Shown: piece by piece, positions 1 through 8,194 of the stretch
Position numbering within the stretch: the first letter of the stretch is position 1
How the letters are laid out: each line of letters begins with the position of its first letter
NCBI RefSeq assembly: GCF_021556395.1
Contig: NZ_JAKGCS010000033.1
Span: 62,001-126,000 of the forward strand
From: Acuticoccus kalidii
GTDB lineage: Bacteria > Pseudomonadota > Alphaproteobacteria > Rhizobiales > Amorphaceae
Length of the DNA stretch: 64,000 nucleotides
Reading direction: 5' to 3'
Made by a program: the position numbers and the translations under genes
Notes under the pieces: model-generated
What the model saw: only the letters and a program-made list of their open reading frames with translations
What the model was told of the DNA's origin: nothing
The model's database searches: none

Positions 1-576
1 CCGGCCGCCGAGTTCATCCCCGAGGTGACGCACCTCACGCCCGAGATCTGGGCGATGGCGGGCGATGCGGGCTCGGCCCTTTCACGCGGGGGAATGAAAA
101 CCAAGATCGACGCCGCGCGCATCGCGACGAATGCCGGTGTCGCGATGGCGATCGGCTCCGGCCATGTCGACAATCCGCTCCGCCGGATCGACGAAGGCGG
201 CCGCGCGACCTGGTTCCATCCCCGCTCCGACCCGGTGACGGCGCGCAAGATCTGGATCTCCGGCGCCCTTCAGGTGAGCGGTGCGCTCCTGCTCGACGAG
301 GGGGCCGTCAAAGCGGTCATCAAGGGGCGCAGTCTGCTCCCGGCCGGGGTGCGGTCCGTCGAGGGATCATTCGCCCGGGGCGATGCCGTGCGGCTCCTCG
401 GACCGGACGGGGTGGAGATCGGTCGCGGGCTCGTCGCTTATGATGCGGACGATGCTCGCTTGATTGCTGGGCAGAAAACGAAAACTATTGCCGAACGAAT
501 AGGCGCGCGGGCGCGCGCCACGATGGTCCATCGCGACGACATGGCGCTGAACGAGGCGCCGCCGGAGGCTTTGTGA
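1..576 (+). CDS. proB: Glutamate 5-kinase, C-terminal part (5' end outside window)
   Basis: ATP-dependent phosphorylation of glutamate, first step of proline synthesis, cytoplasmic. The reading frame is open from base 1, so the N-terminal kinase lobe lies upstream; 191 residues are visible. They include the late amino-acid-kinase motif [10 protein letters not shown] near bases 82-111 and, from roughly base 265, a C-terminal PUA-type domain, the usual arrangement in bacterial ProB. The stop codon overlaps the GTG start of proA by four bases (GTGA), so the two genes are translationally coupled. The family call is secure because proA follows directly. Confidence 0.95.
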   Translation, partial: PAAEFIPEVTHLTPEIWAMAGDAGSALSRGGMKTKIDAARIATNAGVAMAIGSGHVDNPLRRIDEGGRATWFHPRSDPVTARKIWISGALQVSGALLLDEGAVKAVIKGRSLLPAGVRSVEGSFARGDAVRLLGPDGVEIGRGLVAYDADDARLIAGQKTKTIAERIGARARATMVHRDDMALNEAPPEAL

Positions 577-1856
577 GCGCCACCCGACCCCAGACCCGCG
601 ACACGGCGGAGGATCCTGCCTCCACCGTCGCCGAGCTCGGCCGCCGCGCGCGTGCCGCGCAGCGCACGCTGGCGCTCGCGAGCACCGAGGCGAAGCGGGG
701 CGCGCTCGCCGCGATGGCCGCCGCCGTGCGCGCCGACGCGCAGACGATCCTTGCCGCCAACCTCGCCGACCTCGAAGCCATGGACCCGGCGAGCGCCTAT
801 TATGACCGCGCCCAGCTCGACACCGAGCGGCTCGAGGCGATCGCCGCCGCGATCGAGGCCGTCGCCGCGCTGCCCGATCCGGTCGGCCGCGTTCTCGCCT
901 CCTGGGAGCGCCCCAACGGGTTGATCATCGAGCGCGTCGCGACGCCGCTCGGCGTGATCGGCGTGATCTATGAGAGCCGGCCGAACGTCACCGCCGACGC
1001 GTCGGCGCTCGCGCTGATGTCCGGCAACGCGATCATTCTGCGCTCCGGCACCGACACCGCACGTTCGGCGACCGCGATCGCGGACGCCTTGCGCAAGGGA
1101 CTTCGCGAGGCGGGTCTCGCCGAGGACGTGATTCAGCTCGTTCCGACACAGGATCGCGCCGCCGTCGGCGCGATGCTCGCGGGCGCCGACGGCGGGATCG
1201 ACGTCATCGTTCCGCGCGGTGGGCGCAGCCTGGTGGAGCGTGTGGAGCGGGAGGCGCGGGTGCCGGTCTTTGCTCATCTCGAAGGCCTCTGCCACATCTA
1301 TGTCGACGTGCACGCCGATCGCTCGATGGCGGTCGCGGTGACGCTGAACGCCAAGATGCGCCGGCCTGGTATCTGCGGTGCGGTCGAGACGCTTCTCGTC
1401 GACGAGGCGATCGCCGACAGCCACCTTCCGGCGATCGCGAGCGCGCTCGCCGATGCCGGTTGCGAGCTGCGCGGCGACGATGCGGCGCGTGTCATCTACC
1501 CGATGCACCCCGCCGACGAGACCGACTTCGCCACCGAATATCTCGCCCCGATCATCTCGATCGCCGTGGTCGGCGGCGTCGAGGGTGCGCTCGCCCATAT
1601 CGCGCGCTATTCCTCCCACCATACTGACGGGATCGTCACCAACGACGAGCCGACGGCGATCCGGTTCATGCAGGAGGTCGATTCGGCGATCGTGGTGCAC
1701 AACGCCTCGACACAGTTCGCCGATGGCGGCGAATTCGGCATGGGCGCCGAGATCGGGATCGCGACGGGCCGCTTTCACGCGCGCGGGCCGGTCGGTCTCG
1801 AGCAGCTCACGACGTTCAAATATTGCGTCCACGGGCAGGGTCAGACACGGCCGTGA
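573..1856 (+). CDS. proA: Gamma-glutamyl phosphate reductase
   Basis: Reduces gamma-glutamyl phosphate with NADPH to glutamate 5-semialdehyde, the second step of proline synthesis. The protein is 427 residues, the normal length. It has the aldehyde-dehydrogenase fold signatures, including the catalytic cysteine in [10 protein letters not shown] (Cys268) and the segment [20 protein letters not shown]. It starts at GTG 573, overlapping the proB stop by four bases, and ends in a GTGA overlap with a candidate GTG start of nadD. A 464-residue frame on the opposite strand (438-1832) is only a high-GC shadow. Confidence 0.98.
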   Translation: MSATRPQTRDTAEDPASTVAELGRRARAAQRTLALASTEAKRGALAAMAAAVRADAQTILAANLADLEAMDPASAYYDRAQLDTERLEAIAAAIEAVAALPDPVGRVLASWERPNGLIIERVATPLGVIGVIYESRPNVTADASALALMSGNAIILRSGTDTARSATAIADALRKGLREAGLAEDVIQLVPTQDRAAVGAMLAGADGGIDVIVPRGGRSLVERVEREARVPVFAHLEGLCHIYVDVHADRSMAVAVTLNAKMRRPGICGAVETLLVDEAIADSHLPAIASALADAGCELRGDDAARVIYPMHPADETDFATEYLAPIISIAVVGGVEGALAHIARYSSHHTDGIVTNDEPTAIRFMQEVDSAIVVHNASTQFADGGEFGMGAEIGIATGRFHARGPVGLEQLTTFKYCVHGQGQTRP

Positions 1857-2497
1857 ACGATCCGCATCCCGGGTTCGGCGACATGTCGTTGGACCCCTCT
1901 TATCTGCGTGTGCCGCGGGCCGGAGCGGGCCAACGCATCGCGTTGTTCGGCGGCTCGTTCAATCCGCCCCATCGCGGCCATCGTCACGTCGCGCTCGCCG
2001 GGCTGAAGCGGCTCGGTGTCGACAAGGTGTGGTGGATGGTGACGCCCGGCAATCCGCTGAAGGCGAACAACAATCTCGCCCCCTTGGCGCAACGCATCCA
2101 TCTGACGGAGCGATATGCCGATCATCCGCGAATGGTCGTCACCGCGTTCGAGGCGACGATCGGAACCCGCTATACCGCCGATGCCATCGCCTATCTGAAG
2201 CGCCGCTTTCCGGCCGTGAAGTTCGTCTGGCTGATGGGGGGCGACAATCTCGCCCAGCTCCACCATTGGCTGAAATGGCGCGACATCATGTGGCAGGTGC
2301 CGGTTGCGGTGGTGGATCGGCCGGGGGCCTCGCCCTCCGTTCTCGCCAAGCCGGCGGCCGGAATGTTCGCCGATGCGCGCATTCCGGAGGCGGAGGCGCG
2401 CCGGCTCGCCGATAAGAAACCTCCGGCCTGGGTCTTTCTTCACGGGCCGCTCGACCCCACATCATCGACTCTTTTGCGCTCAAAGGCGGCGTTTTGA
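1853..2497 (+). CDS. nadD: Nicotinate-nucleotide adenylyltransferase
   Basis: Adenylates nicotinate mononucleotide in NAD synthesis. The nucleotidyltransferase signature [11 protein letters not shown] is near the N-terminus, [11 protein letters not shown] lies in the middle, and the late SSTLLR corresponds to the ISSTxxR motif. The frame is open from 1823, but GTG 1853 overlaps the proA stop as GTGA and gives 214 residues; ATG 1883 is a second possibility. The order proB-proA-nadD-rsfS-rlmH is common in alphaproteobacteria. The start is uncertain by about ten residues; the function is not in doubt. Confidence 0.93.
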   Translation: MNDPHPGFGDMSLDPSYLRVPRAGAGQRIALFGGSFNPPHRGHRHVALAGLKRLGVDKVWWMVTPGNPLKANNNLAPLAQRIHLTERYADHPRMVVTAFEATIGTRYTADAIAYLKRRFPAVKFVWLMGGDNLAQLHHWLKWRDIMWQVPVAVVDRPGASPSVLAKPAAGMFADARIPEAEARRLADKKPPAWVFLHGPLDPTSSTLLRSKAAF

Positions 2498-2507
2498 ACG
2501 GTAAGTC

Positions 2508-2537
2508 TTGAAAGCGACATGGACAAAAACTTATCTT
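2508..2537 (+). promoter_or_regulatory. Candidate sigma70 promoter for rsfS-rlmH
   Basis: TTGAAA at 2508-2513 and TATCTT at 2532-2537 are separated by 18 bases, in the 86-base nadD-rsfS gap. This gap is the only non-coding break of appreciable length in the otherwise packed run from proB to ctpA. A 7-bp stem-loop (TCCTTCG/CGAAGGA, 2550-2566) follows before the rsfS start and has no T-run. Pattern match only. Confidence 0.4.
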
Positions 2538-2583
2538 TTGCATTGGGCGTCCTTCGATTCGAAGGAACGTCCGGGCGCAGTCT

Positions 2584-3006
2584 ATGAAAGGAACCCGCGC
2601 ACACATGGCATTGACGTCCGATGGGACGGCCCACACGTCCCATAGCGAAGCGTACGGCGATACCGCCGTCCCTCTCGCCGTCGTCCTCGAGAGCCTTGAG
2701 GATTCCAAGGCCGAGGACATCGTCGCCATTGATGTGACCGGCAAAACGCCGATCGCCGACCATATGGTGGTCGCTTCGGGCCGATCGCACCGCCACGTGG
2801 GAGCAATCGCAGATCACCTTTTGCGTGACCTCAAGTCCGGCGGCGCCAAAGCCGTCCGCGTCGAGGGGCTGAATAGCTGCGATTGGGTCCTGATCGATGC
2901 GGGGGACGTGGTTATCCACGTCTTTCGCCCGGAAGTCCGCACCTTCTACAATCTCGAGAAGATGTGGCAGATCGACAGCGCTTCGCAGGTGGAGCTCGTC
3001 GTCTGA
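2584..3006 (+). CDS. rsfS: Ribosomal silencing factor RsfS (Iojap family)
   Basis: RsfS binds ribosomal protein L14 and blocks subunit joining when nutrients are scarce. The protein has 140 residues with the family segments KAEDIVAIDVTGKTPIADHM and WVLIDAGDVVIHVFRPEVR followed by FYNLEKMW. An N-terminal extension of about 30 residues precedes the conserved core; ATG 2605 is an alternative start. The stop codon TGA at 3004-3006 overlaps the proposed CTG start of rlmH. Neighbouring nadD and rlmH give the standard context for rsfS. Confidence 0.95.
   Translation: MKGTRAHMALTSDGTAHTSHSEAYGDTAVPLAVVLESLEDSKAEDIVAIDVTGKTPIADHMVVASGRSHRHVGAIADHLLRDLKSGGAKAVRVEGLNSCDWVLIDAGDVVIHVFRPEVRTFYNLEKMWQIDSASQVELVV
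2987..2994 (+). promoter_or_regulatory. Ribosome binding site that supports a CTG start for rlmH
   Basis: AGGTGGAG lies eight bases upstream of CTG 3003, inside the end of rsfS. It decides between that CTG and the in-frame upstream GTG 2964, which has no comparable purine block at the right distance. Confidence 0.5.
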
Positions 3007-3473
3007 ACATCCTCGTCCTTGCCGTCGGCAAGGCGTCGAAGGGGCCGGAACGAGACTTGTGCGCGCGCTATCTGGAGCGCGCGTCCAAATCGGGCCGACA
3101 ACTCGGGCTTTCGTCGGTCACCGTGAAAGAACTCGCCGACGCGCAGGGGCCGACGCGCGCGGCGCTCGAGGGCGATCGTCTGCTCGCCCAGCGTCCGCCC
3201 GGTGTCCTCGTCGCGCTCGACGAAACGGGGGCGGCATGGTCGAGCATCGACTTCGCGAACCGCCTGCAGACCTGGCTCGATGAGGGCGCGGGAACGGTGA
3301 CGTTCGCGATCGGCGGCGCCGATGGACATTCTGACGCGGTCAAGTCGGCGGCGAGCCATCGCGTTTCGCTGGGCGCGATCACCTTGCCGCATCTCCTCGC
3401 ACGCGCCATCCTGCTCGAACAGATCTACCGAGCGGTGACGATCCGGCTCGGGCACCCTTATCACCGCGCTTGA
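3003..3473 (+). CDS. rlmH: 23S rRNA pseudouridine-1915 N3-methyltransferase RlmH
   Basis: A SPOUT-fold methyltransferase acting on m3-pseudouridine 1915 of 23S rRNA in the assembled ribosome. Family motifs are NILVLAVGK at the start, FAIGGADGH in the SAM-binding knot and LPHLLARAILLEQIYRA with a final PYHRA. The conserved N-terminal strand begins directly at CTG 3003, which forms a CTGA overlap with the rsfS stop and is preceded by a good ribosome binding site. The nearest conventional starts, GTG 2964 and TTG 2883, would add 13 or 40 non-conserved residues. The length from CTG (156) matches the family. Confidence 0.92.
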   Translation: MNILVLAVGKASKGPERDLCARYLERASKSGRQLGLSSVTVKELADAQGPTRAALEGDRLLAQRPPGVLVALDETGAAWSSIDFANRLQTWLDEGAGTVTFAIGGADGHSDAVKSAASHRVSLGAITLPHLLARAILLEQIYRAVTIRLGHPYHRA

Positions 3474-3495
3474 TCGGATCACCGCGCTAGATCGG
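3460..3495 (+). repeat. 18-bp tandem duplication across the rlmH stop codon
   Basis: Two copies of ATCACCGCGCTwGATCGG (3460-3477 and 3478-3495) differ at one base, T in the first and A in the second. The first copy contains the rlmH stop TGA. The second is in the same frame but no longer encodes a stop. Confidence 0.85.
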
Positions 3496-3507
3496 AGCCG
3501 CCGCTCG

Positions 3508-4776
3508 ATGGTGACGCGTCTCAGTGTCCTGCCGTTCCTGCTCGCGGTGTGCCTCGCGGCGGCGGTGGCGGCGCATGCGCAAGACGCTGCGGCCCCGGCG
3601 GCGGAGGACGAAGCCGGCGCGATCGCGCGCGAGCGACAGCAGCTCCTCACCCGCCTCGACCGCCTGCGCGAGCAGACCGAGGCCACCGAGGCGCGGGCGA
3701 AATCATTGAGCGACGCGCTCGTCGATCTGTCCGGGGACGAGGCGAAGCTGCGCCAGCGCCAGGAGGAGACCGCCGCGAAGGTCTCCGACTTGGAGCAGCG
3801 GATTTCCGACGAGGAGGTCGCGCTCGAGCAGCTCACCGACGATCAGGCGGCGATCCGCCATCGCCTCGCCGCCAAGCGCGAGGAGCTTGCGACCGTGCTG
3901 ATGGCCTTGCAGCGTCTCGGACGGCGGCCACCGCCTGCGCTGTTCGCCGGCAATGACGGCGCGATCGGCACGGTGCGGGGCGCCATTCTCCTCAACACGA
4001 TCCTTCCCTCGCTGGACGATGAGGCGAGGGCGCTCGTCACGACCCTATCGGAGGCGGCGCGGCTCGCGGCCGACGAACGCCAGCGTTGGAACGAGTTGCG
4101 GCAGGATCTCGCCTCGCTCCAAACGGAGCGGCAGCGCCTTTCCGAGCTCGGCGAGGAGCTCGAGCGGCGCCGCGCGATCTCGGTCTACGAGCGCGAGCGG
4201 GCTGCCGCGGACCTTGCACGCCTTGCCGAGGAGGAGGGGAGCGTCGCCGCTTTGCTCGATCGGCTGACCCGTGAACAGGCGCCGCAACCGCTTCCGCCGA
4301 ATGAAGATTTCGTAACGCGGCGCGGAAATCTGGCCATTCCGGTTGCGGGGCAAATCGTTTCCGAATATGGCGACCCAACGCAAACTGGGGCGCTTTCGGA
4401 AGGAATTACGATTGCGGCGCTCCCACAGTCGACGGTGATATCGCCCTCGGTGGGCAATGTGCTCTTCTCTTCACCATTCCGTGGCTATGGCCATGTCTTG
4501 ATCATCGACGCCGGGGATGGCTACCATATGGTGCTGGCTGGTCTCGAAGAGACATCGGTGGCGCCGGGGGACCAAATAGAAACGGGCACGCCTCTGGGGC
4601 GCATGGGACGGTCGAGTCGACGCTCCACGGTGGCGTCGGCCGGTGTCAAAGGGTCAGCCCTACTTCAGGCAAGACCCGCACTTTATGTTGAGTTGCGCAA
4701 GGACGGCGCGGCGATCGATAGTCACGGGTGGTGGCGCGACGAAACCGCAGTCGAAATTGGAAGGACAGGTGGATGA
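3508..4776 (+). CDS. EnvC-like murein hydrolase activator (coiled coil plus degenerate M23 domain)
   Basis: A predicted periplasmic protein of 422 residues that should switch on cell-wall amidases during division. It has a signal peptide ending near AAHAQD, a long heptad-rich coiled coil (about residues 35-270) and a C-terminal LytM/M23 domain (about 290-410). The zinc ligands of active M23 enzymes appear to be lost: LSEGITI stands where HxGxD is expected, and LYVELRKDG replaces the LHFEIR-type strand. This is the hallmark of EnvC-type activators rather than peptidases. The stop overlaps the ctpA start (ATGA). The pair envC-ctpA downstream of rlmH is a recurrent arrangement. Confidence 0.88.
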   Translation: MVTRLSVLPFLLAVCLAAAVAAHAQDAAAPAAEDEAGAIARERQQLLTRLDRLREQTEATEARAKSLSDALVDLSGDEAKLRQRQEETAAKVSDLEQRISDEEVALEQLTDDQAAIRHRLAAKREELATVLMALQRLGRRPPPALFAGNDGAIGTVRGAILLNTILPSLDDEARALVTTLSEAARLAADERQRWNELRQDLASLQTERQRLSELGEELERRRAISVYERERAAADLARLAEEEGSVAALLDRLTREQAPQPLPPNEDFVTRRGNLAIPVAGQIVSEYGDPTQTGALSEGITIAALPQSTVISPSVGNVLFSSPFRGYGHVLIIDAGDGYHMVLAGLEETSVAPGDQIETGTPLGRMGRSSRRSTVASAGVKGSALLQARPALYVELRKDGAAIDSHGWWRDETAVEIGRTGG

Positions 4777-6110
4777 TTCGTCGGATTGGTTTGGTGTTGA
4801 CCGGCGCAGCGCTCGGGGCGGCCACGGTGATTGCTGTCGCAGACCCGGGCGCATTGCTTCCGATGAGCGCGAAGGCGGCCTCGTCGGACACCTATCGTCA
4901 ATTGAACCTGTTCGGCGATGTGTTCGAGCGGGTGAAGGACGATTATGTCGAGGCTCCGAACGAGCAGGAGCTGATCGCGAACGCGATCAACGGGATGCTG
5001 TCCTCCCTCGACCCGCATTCGAGCTACATGCCGCCGGACGATTTCCGCGACATGCAGGTTCAGACCCGCGGTGAATTCGGCGGCCTCGGCATCGAGGTCA
5101 CGATGGAGGGGGAGTTCATCAAGGTCGTCACCCCGATCGACGATACGCCGGCCTTCGAGGCGGGCGTCCTCGCCGGTGATCTCATCACCCATCTCGACGG
5201 TGAAGACGTTGCAGGCCTGACCCTTGCCGAAGCGGTCGAGAAGATGCGCGGTCCGGTCAACACGGACATCGTGATCACCGTTCGCCGCGAAGGTTCGGAC
5301 GAGCCGATCGACATCACGATCACGCGCGACATTGTCCGCATCCAGTCGGTGAAGTGGGAAGAGATCGGCGACGATATCGGCTATATCCGCATCTCCCAGT
5401 TCAACGAGCGAACCTTCGACGGTGTTCGCAAGGCCCTGCGCGAGATTTCGGCCGACGTCAGCGACGACCAGCTGAAGGGCTATGTGATCGACCTGCGCAA
5501 CAATCCGGGCGGCTTGCTCGACCAGGCGATCTCCGTGTCCGATGCCTTCCTCGACCGCGGCGAGATCGTCTCGACCCGTGGCCGCGAGGAGGACGAGACG
5601 CAGCGTTACAGCGCCCGCGCCGGCGACCTCACCAACGGCAAGCCGGTGATCATCCTGATCAATGGCGGTTCGGCCTCCGCCTCGGAGATCGTGGCCGGTG
5701 CGTTGCAGGATCACCGCCGCGCGACGATCGTCGGCACCCAGTCCTTTGGCAAGGGCTCCGTCCAGACGATCATCCCGCTGGGCTCCAACGGGGCGATCCG
5801 TCTCACGACGGCGCGGTATTACACGCCCGCGGGCCGCTCGATCCAAGCGAAGGGCATCGAGCCCGACGTCGAAGTGATCCAGCCGCTTCCCGAGGAGCTG
5901 CGCGGCAAGGTCGAAGCGCGGGGCGAGGCGTCTCTGCGCGGCCACCTCACCTCCGAGGACGGTGAGGACGGCGAGCGGACCGGGTCGTTCGCCTATGTGC
6001 CCCGTGAGCGCGATGACGACGAGCAGCTCAAATACGCCTTCGAGCTTCTGCGCGGCATCAAGGTCAACAAGGTGTTCCCGCCGAACCCGAACGAGGGCAT
6101 CCCGAACTGA
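4773..6110 (+). CDS. ctpA: Carboxyl-terminal processing protease, S41 family
   Basis: A periplasmic PDZ serine protease that trims or degrades proteins from the C-terminus, often controlling cell-wall hydrolases. It is 445 residues from ATG 4773, with GGAAGG-type purines upstream and a four-base overlap with the preceding gene. An N-terminal signal or anchor (RRIGLVLTGAALGAATVIA) is followed by a PDZ domain (GEFGGLGIEVTMEGEFIKVV) and the S41 catalytic Ser in GGSASASEIVAGAL. The catalytic Lys follows in SFGKGSVQ. It is followed by an intrinsic terminator at 6177-6201, which ends the proB-ctpA block. Confidence 0.96.
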   Translation: MIRRIGLVLTGAALGAATVIAVADPGALLPMSAKAASSDTYRQLNLFGDVFERVKDDYVEAPNEQELIANAINGMLSSLDPHSSYMPPDDFRDMQVQTRGEFGGLGIEVTMEGEFIKVVTPIDDTPAFEAGVLAGDLITHLDGEDVAGLTLAEAVEKMRGPVNTDIVITVRREGSDEPIDITITRDIVRIQSVKWEEIGDDIGYIRISQFNERTFDGVRKALREISADVSDDQLKGYVIDLRNNPGGLLDQAISVSDAFLDRGEIVSTRGREEDETQRYSARAGDLTNGKPVIILINGGSASASEIVAGALQDHRRATIVGTQSFGKGSVQTIIPLGSNGAIRLTTARYYTPAGRSIQAKGIEPDVEVIQPLPEELRGKVEARGEASLRGHLTSEDGEDGERTGSFAYVPRERDDDEQLKYAFELLRGIKVNKVFPPNPNEGIPN

Positions 6111-6176
6111 GACCGGCGCGGGCGCCACGCGATCGCATGGCGCTGCGCGGTTCCGATCCGCGACACGAGACGGAAA

Positions 6177-6201
6177 GCGAGCCCTCGGGCTCGCTTTTTT
6201 T
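6177..6201 (+). terminator. Intrinsic terminator after ctpA
   Basis: Perfect inverted repeat GCGAGCCC (6177-6184) and GGGCTCGC (6187-6194), followed by seven T (6195-6201). Confidence 0.92.
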
Positions 6202-6503
6202 GTGGACCGACCCCATCCGTCGCGGCGCAGAAGCCCTGAGTGGCTGTCCGAATATTTCCGGCCGAGAAACAATCGTATCACGTCGATCGCGCACGGTTCT
6301 TGCTAGGCTCTGTCCGAAAGTGACGATCGAAGGACCGCGCCGGCGTCTGACAGTCGCCGGATCGGCCTTTTTCGTGACAGAGATCGAAGAGCGCCTGTGA
6401 TGTCCGCATGGATGTGGCAGGTTCTTCGTCGGGGCGCAGGAATCGTTCACAGGCTCGGTGCCGGCGTCGAACGAGGCTGTTTTAGAAAAGACGAGGTTTC
6501 TCA
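6202..6503 (+). other. Intergenic stretch between ctpA terminator and DUF423 gene
   Basis: About 300 bases with no credible gene. Short frames here lack a ribosome binding site and resemble nothing known. The promoter of the DUF423 gene should lie here but no clear -35/-10 pair stands out. GAGG at 6493-6496 is the ribosome binding site of the next gene. Confidence 0.5.
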
Positions 6504-6869
6504 ATGCGGGTTGTTGTGGTCGGAGCGCTGTATGGCGCCGTCGCGGTTGGGTTGGGCGCCGTTGGAGCACATGTCCTCGACGGGGCCGTCCCGGTGGAGA
6601 GCAACGAACTCCTGAGGACAGCGGTGTTCTATATGGCGCTTCACGCGGCGGTCATGGTCGCGATGGGCGCGCTCAAGAACCATGTGCTGCCGATTTTGCT
6701 CGGCGCCGCATCCTGGGCGATCGGCGTCGGCGTCCTGTTGTTCTCCGGTTCGCTGATCGCCATGACGCTCGGCGGCCCGATCGAACTGATGTACGTGACA
6801 CCGGTGGGGGGCGGCTTGTTGATCATCGGCTGGCTGCTCCTCGCCGTCGCGGCCGCACGCCGCATCTGA
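6504..6869 (+). CDS. DUF423 family small membrane protein
   Basis: A 121-residue, very hydrophobic protein with four predicted membrane segments. It opens VVVGALYGAVAVGLGAVGAH and contains FYMALHAAVMVAMGAL, the family's conserved features (YgdD-like). The molecular function is unknown. It starts at ATG 6504 with GAGG seven bases upstream. It stands alone, after a terminator and before a long gene-poor stretch. Confidence 0.85.
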   Translation: MRVVVVGALYGAVAVGLGAVGAHVLDGAVPVESNELLRTAVFYMALHAAVMVAMGALKNHVLPILLGAASWAIGVGVLLFSGSLIAMTLGGPIELMYVTPVGGGLLIIGWLLLAVAAARRI

Positions 6870-6950
6870 GCGAGCCGCCTCCGGGGCGCGGAGGCTGTCG
6901 AAGGCCGCCGCGATAGCGGTGTTGATGGATGCCCCGCGGCATGAGCGTTT

Positions 6951-7041
6951 CGCCTGTCGCGGGGTGAGGCGCCTGCAAGGGGCGCGACGCTCGCCGCGGG
7001 TGATGCGCCTGCCGCGGGCAAAACGCCTGCCGGATGCGGGG
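6951..7041 (+). repeat. Degenerate tandem repeat, about 16-20-bp unit, five copies
   Basis: Units at 6951, 6970, 6990, 7006 and 7024 mostly begin CGCCTG and continue with a variant of CCGCGGGTGAGG. Copies are imperfect (16-20 bp), and the third lacks the CGCCTG start. This suggests an old minisatellite rather than a functional array. Confidence 0.55.
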
Positions 7042-7263
7042 CATTGCGCTTCTCTGAGGATTGCCCTGCACCGTGGTGGCGGCCGAGGTCGCCGGCCGAC
7101 CGGGCTGGTGGACAGTCCTCGCCCCATTTTGGCGCGTGGCCGGCGAATGCCGCCACCCGTCATCCGGTGAGCACCAGCGCTGCGGCGGTGCTTCGCCGCT
7201 TCCTCGCGGCGCCATTCGTCGGAAACCGCGAGCATCGCGCGCTGAATAGGCGCGACCGTGGTC

Positions 7264-7281
7264 CGATCGCCGCGGCGATCG
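7264..7281. repeat. Perfect 18-bp palindrome
   Basis: CGATCGCCGCGGCGATCG reads the same on both strands. It could be a binding site for a dimeric protein, or chance in GC-rich DNA. Confidence 0.45.
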
Positions 7282-7844
7282 AAGACTCACCCTGACCTGT
7301 GCGGATTGGCAAGCGACGCTTTGGACCTCGCATGATCGGGTTCGCCGCCGCCATCGCGTGGCAGGGCGCTCGCCCGAATCCACCTCATTGCAAGGACTGC
7401 CTCACGCCGGTTTGAACCGCGTGGGCGGCGCGGTTCCGCGCTGTGAACCGCGCGAAATCCCCGCCAACGGTCGTGACATATGACCAGTTCCGCGCCGTGA
7501 CGCGTCACCTTCCCCGAAGTCATCATACGAATGTTTGGCTGGATCTTTGGCTTCCGCCATTGGGGGCAGAAAGAATTTGTTGGTCTACACTCAAATCTAG
7601 TAATGACGAAGTCGTCGCCGCAGCAATCGGCCGCGTTGAGGCCGGAAATCGCCGCGGAGGGCGCTATATCAGCTAGCTCAATCCGGCATGAGCATGCCTG
7701 CCATGACAACGAGATATGGCCAATCGTCGCGCAATCAGCCTCTTTGACGCACATGCGAGCAATTTTGAATTGTGTTTTGCCGAATAGGAAGAAGCGGGGC
7801 GAAGCCGTCGCAGCGTGACCCATTATATTGCATTAAGGCAATTT

Positions 7845-7874
7845 CGGTTTTCTAAAAATCGAAACCGCCTTTTT
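7845..7874 (+). terminator. Possible weak terminator hairpin
   Basis: CGGTTT (7845-7850) pairs with AAACCG (7862-7867), plus one wobble pair, and is followed by CC and five T. No gene ends just upstream, so its role is unclear. Confidence 0.25.
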
Positions 7875-8194
7875 CGCTTTGAAAGGTTGTCAGCGCCCGG
7901 CGCGAGGAGCGTCACAAAAGAATAACAAAGCGCCGGGGTGGATTACGAAATAATCACAATCGCCATGCGCCCTTCGCATACGACTTATGCGCTGCGGGTA
8001 GGCTGGGGCCAGGTTGCGGGTGCGGCATTTTCGGTGCGGCGAGGGGGCACGCGATCTTGTGGATGGCGGCGCGAATTTGCGCGATCGGGCGCGCGGGCCG
8101 CAATTGCCGAGGGATGGCGCGCGACGGCACGCGCCTAAAGGCCGACGCAAGCGTCAGCAATCGGTCAGGCTAATCGCAATATTGGGGGAATGGC

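Larger units (their letters stand above)
6870..8194. other. 1.3-kb region without a convincing protein gene
   Basis: The first half is GC-rich and carries a degenerate tandem repeat (6951-7041) and a perfect 18-bp palindrome (7264-7281). The part after about 7480 is visibly richer in A+T than its surroundings. Short frames such as 7531-7818 (+) and 7287-7823 (-) have no recognisable motif and no good ribosome binding site. I see no transposase, integrase or rRNA here. The stretch lies downstream of the 3' end of the tRNA-Thr gene. Confidence 0.6.

Noticed and set aside
438..1832. 464-codon open frame antisense to proA
   Set aside because: proA on the plus strand is unmistakable; the antisense product is Arg/Asp-rich with no family features, typical of high-GC shadows.
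6951..7041. CRISPR array
   Set aside because: Units are directly adjacent, imperfect and only 16-20 bp, with no spacers and no cas genes.
7531..7818. 95-codon plus-strand frame in the gene-poor region
   Set aside because: No ribosome binding site, no recognisable motif, and competing frames of similar length; not enough to call a gene.
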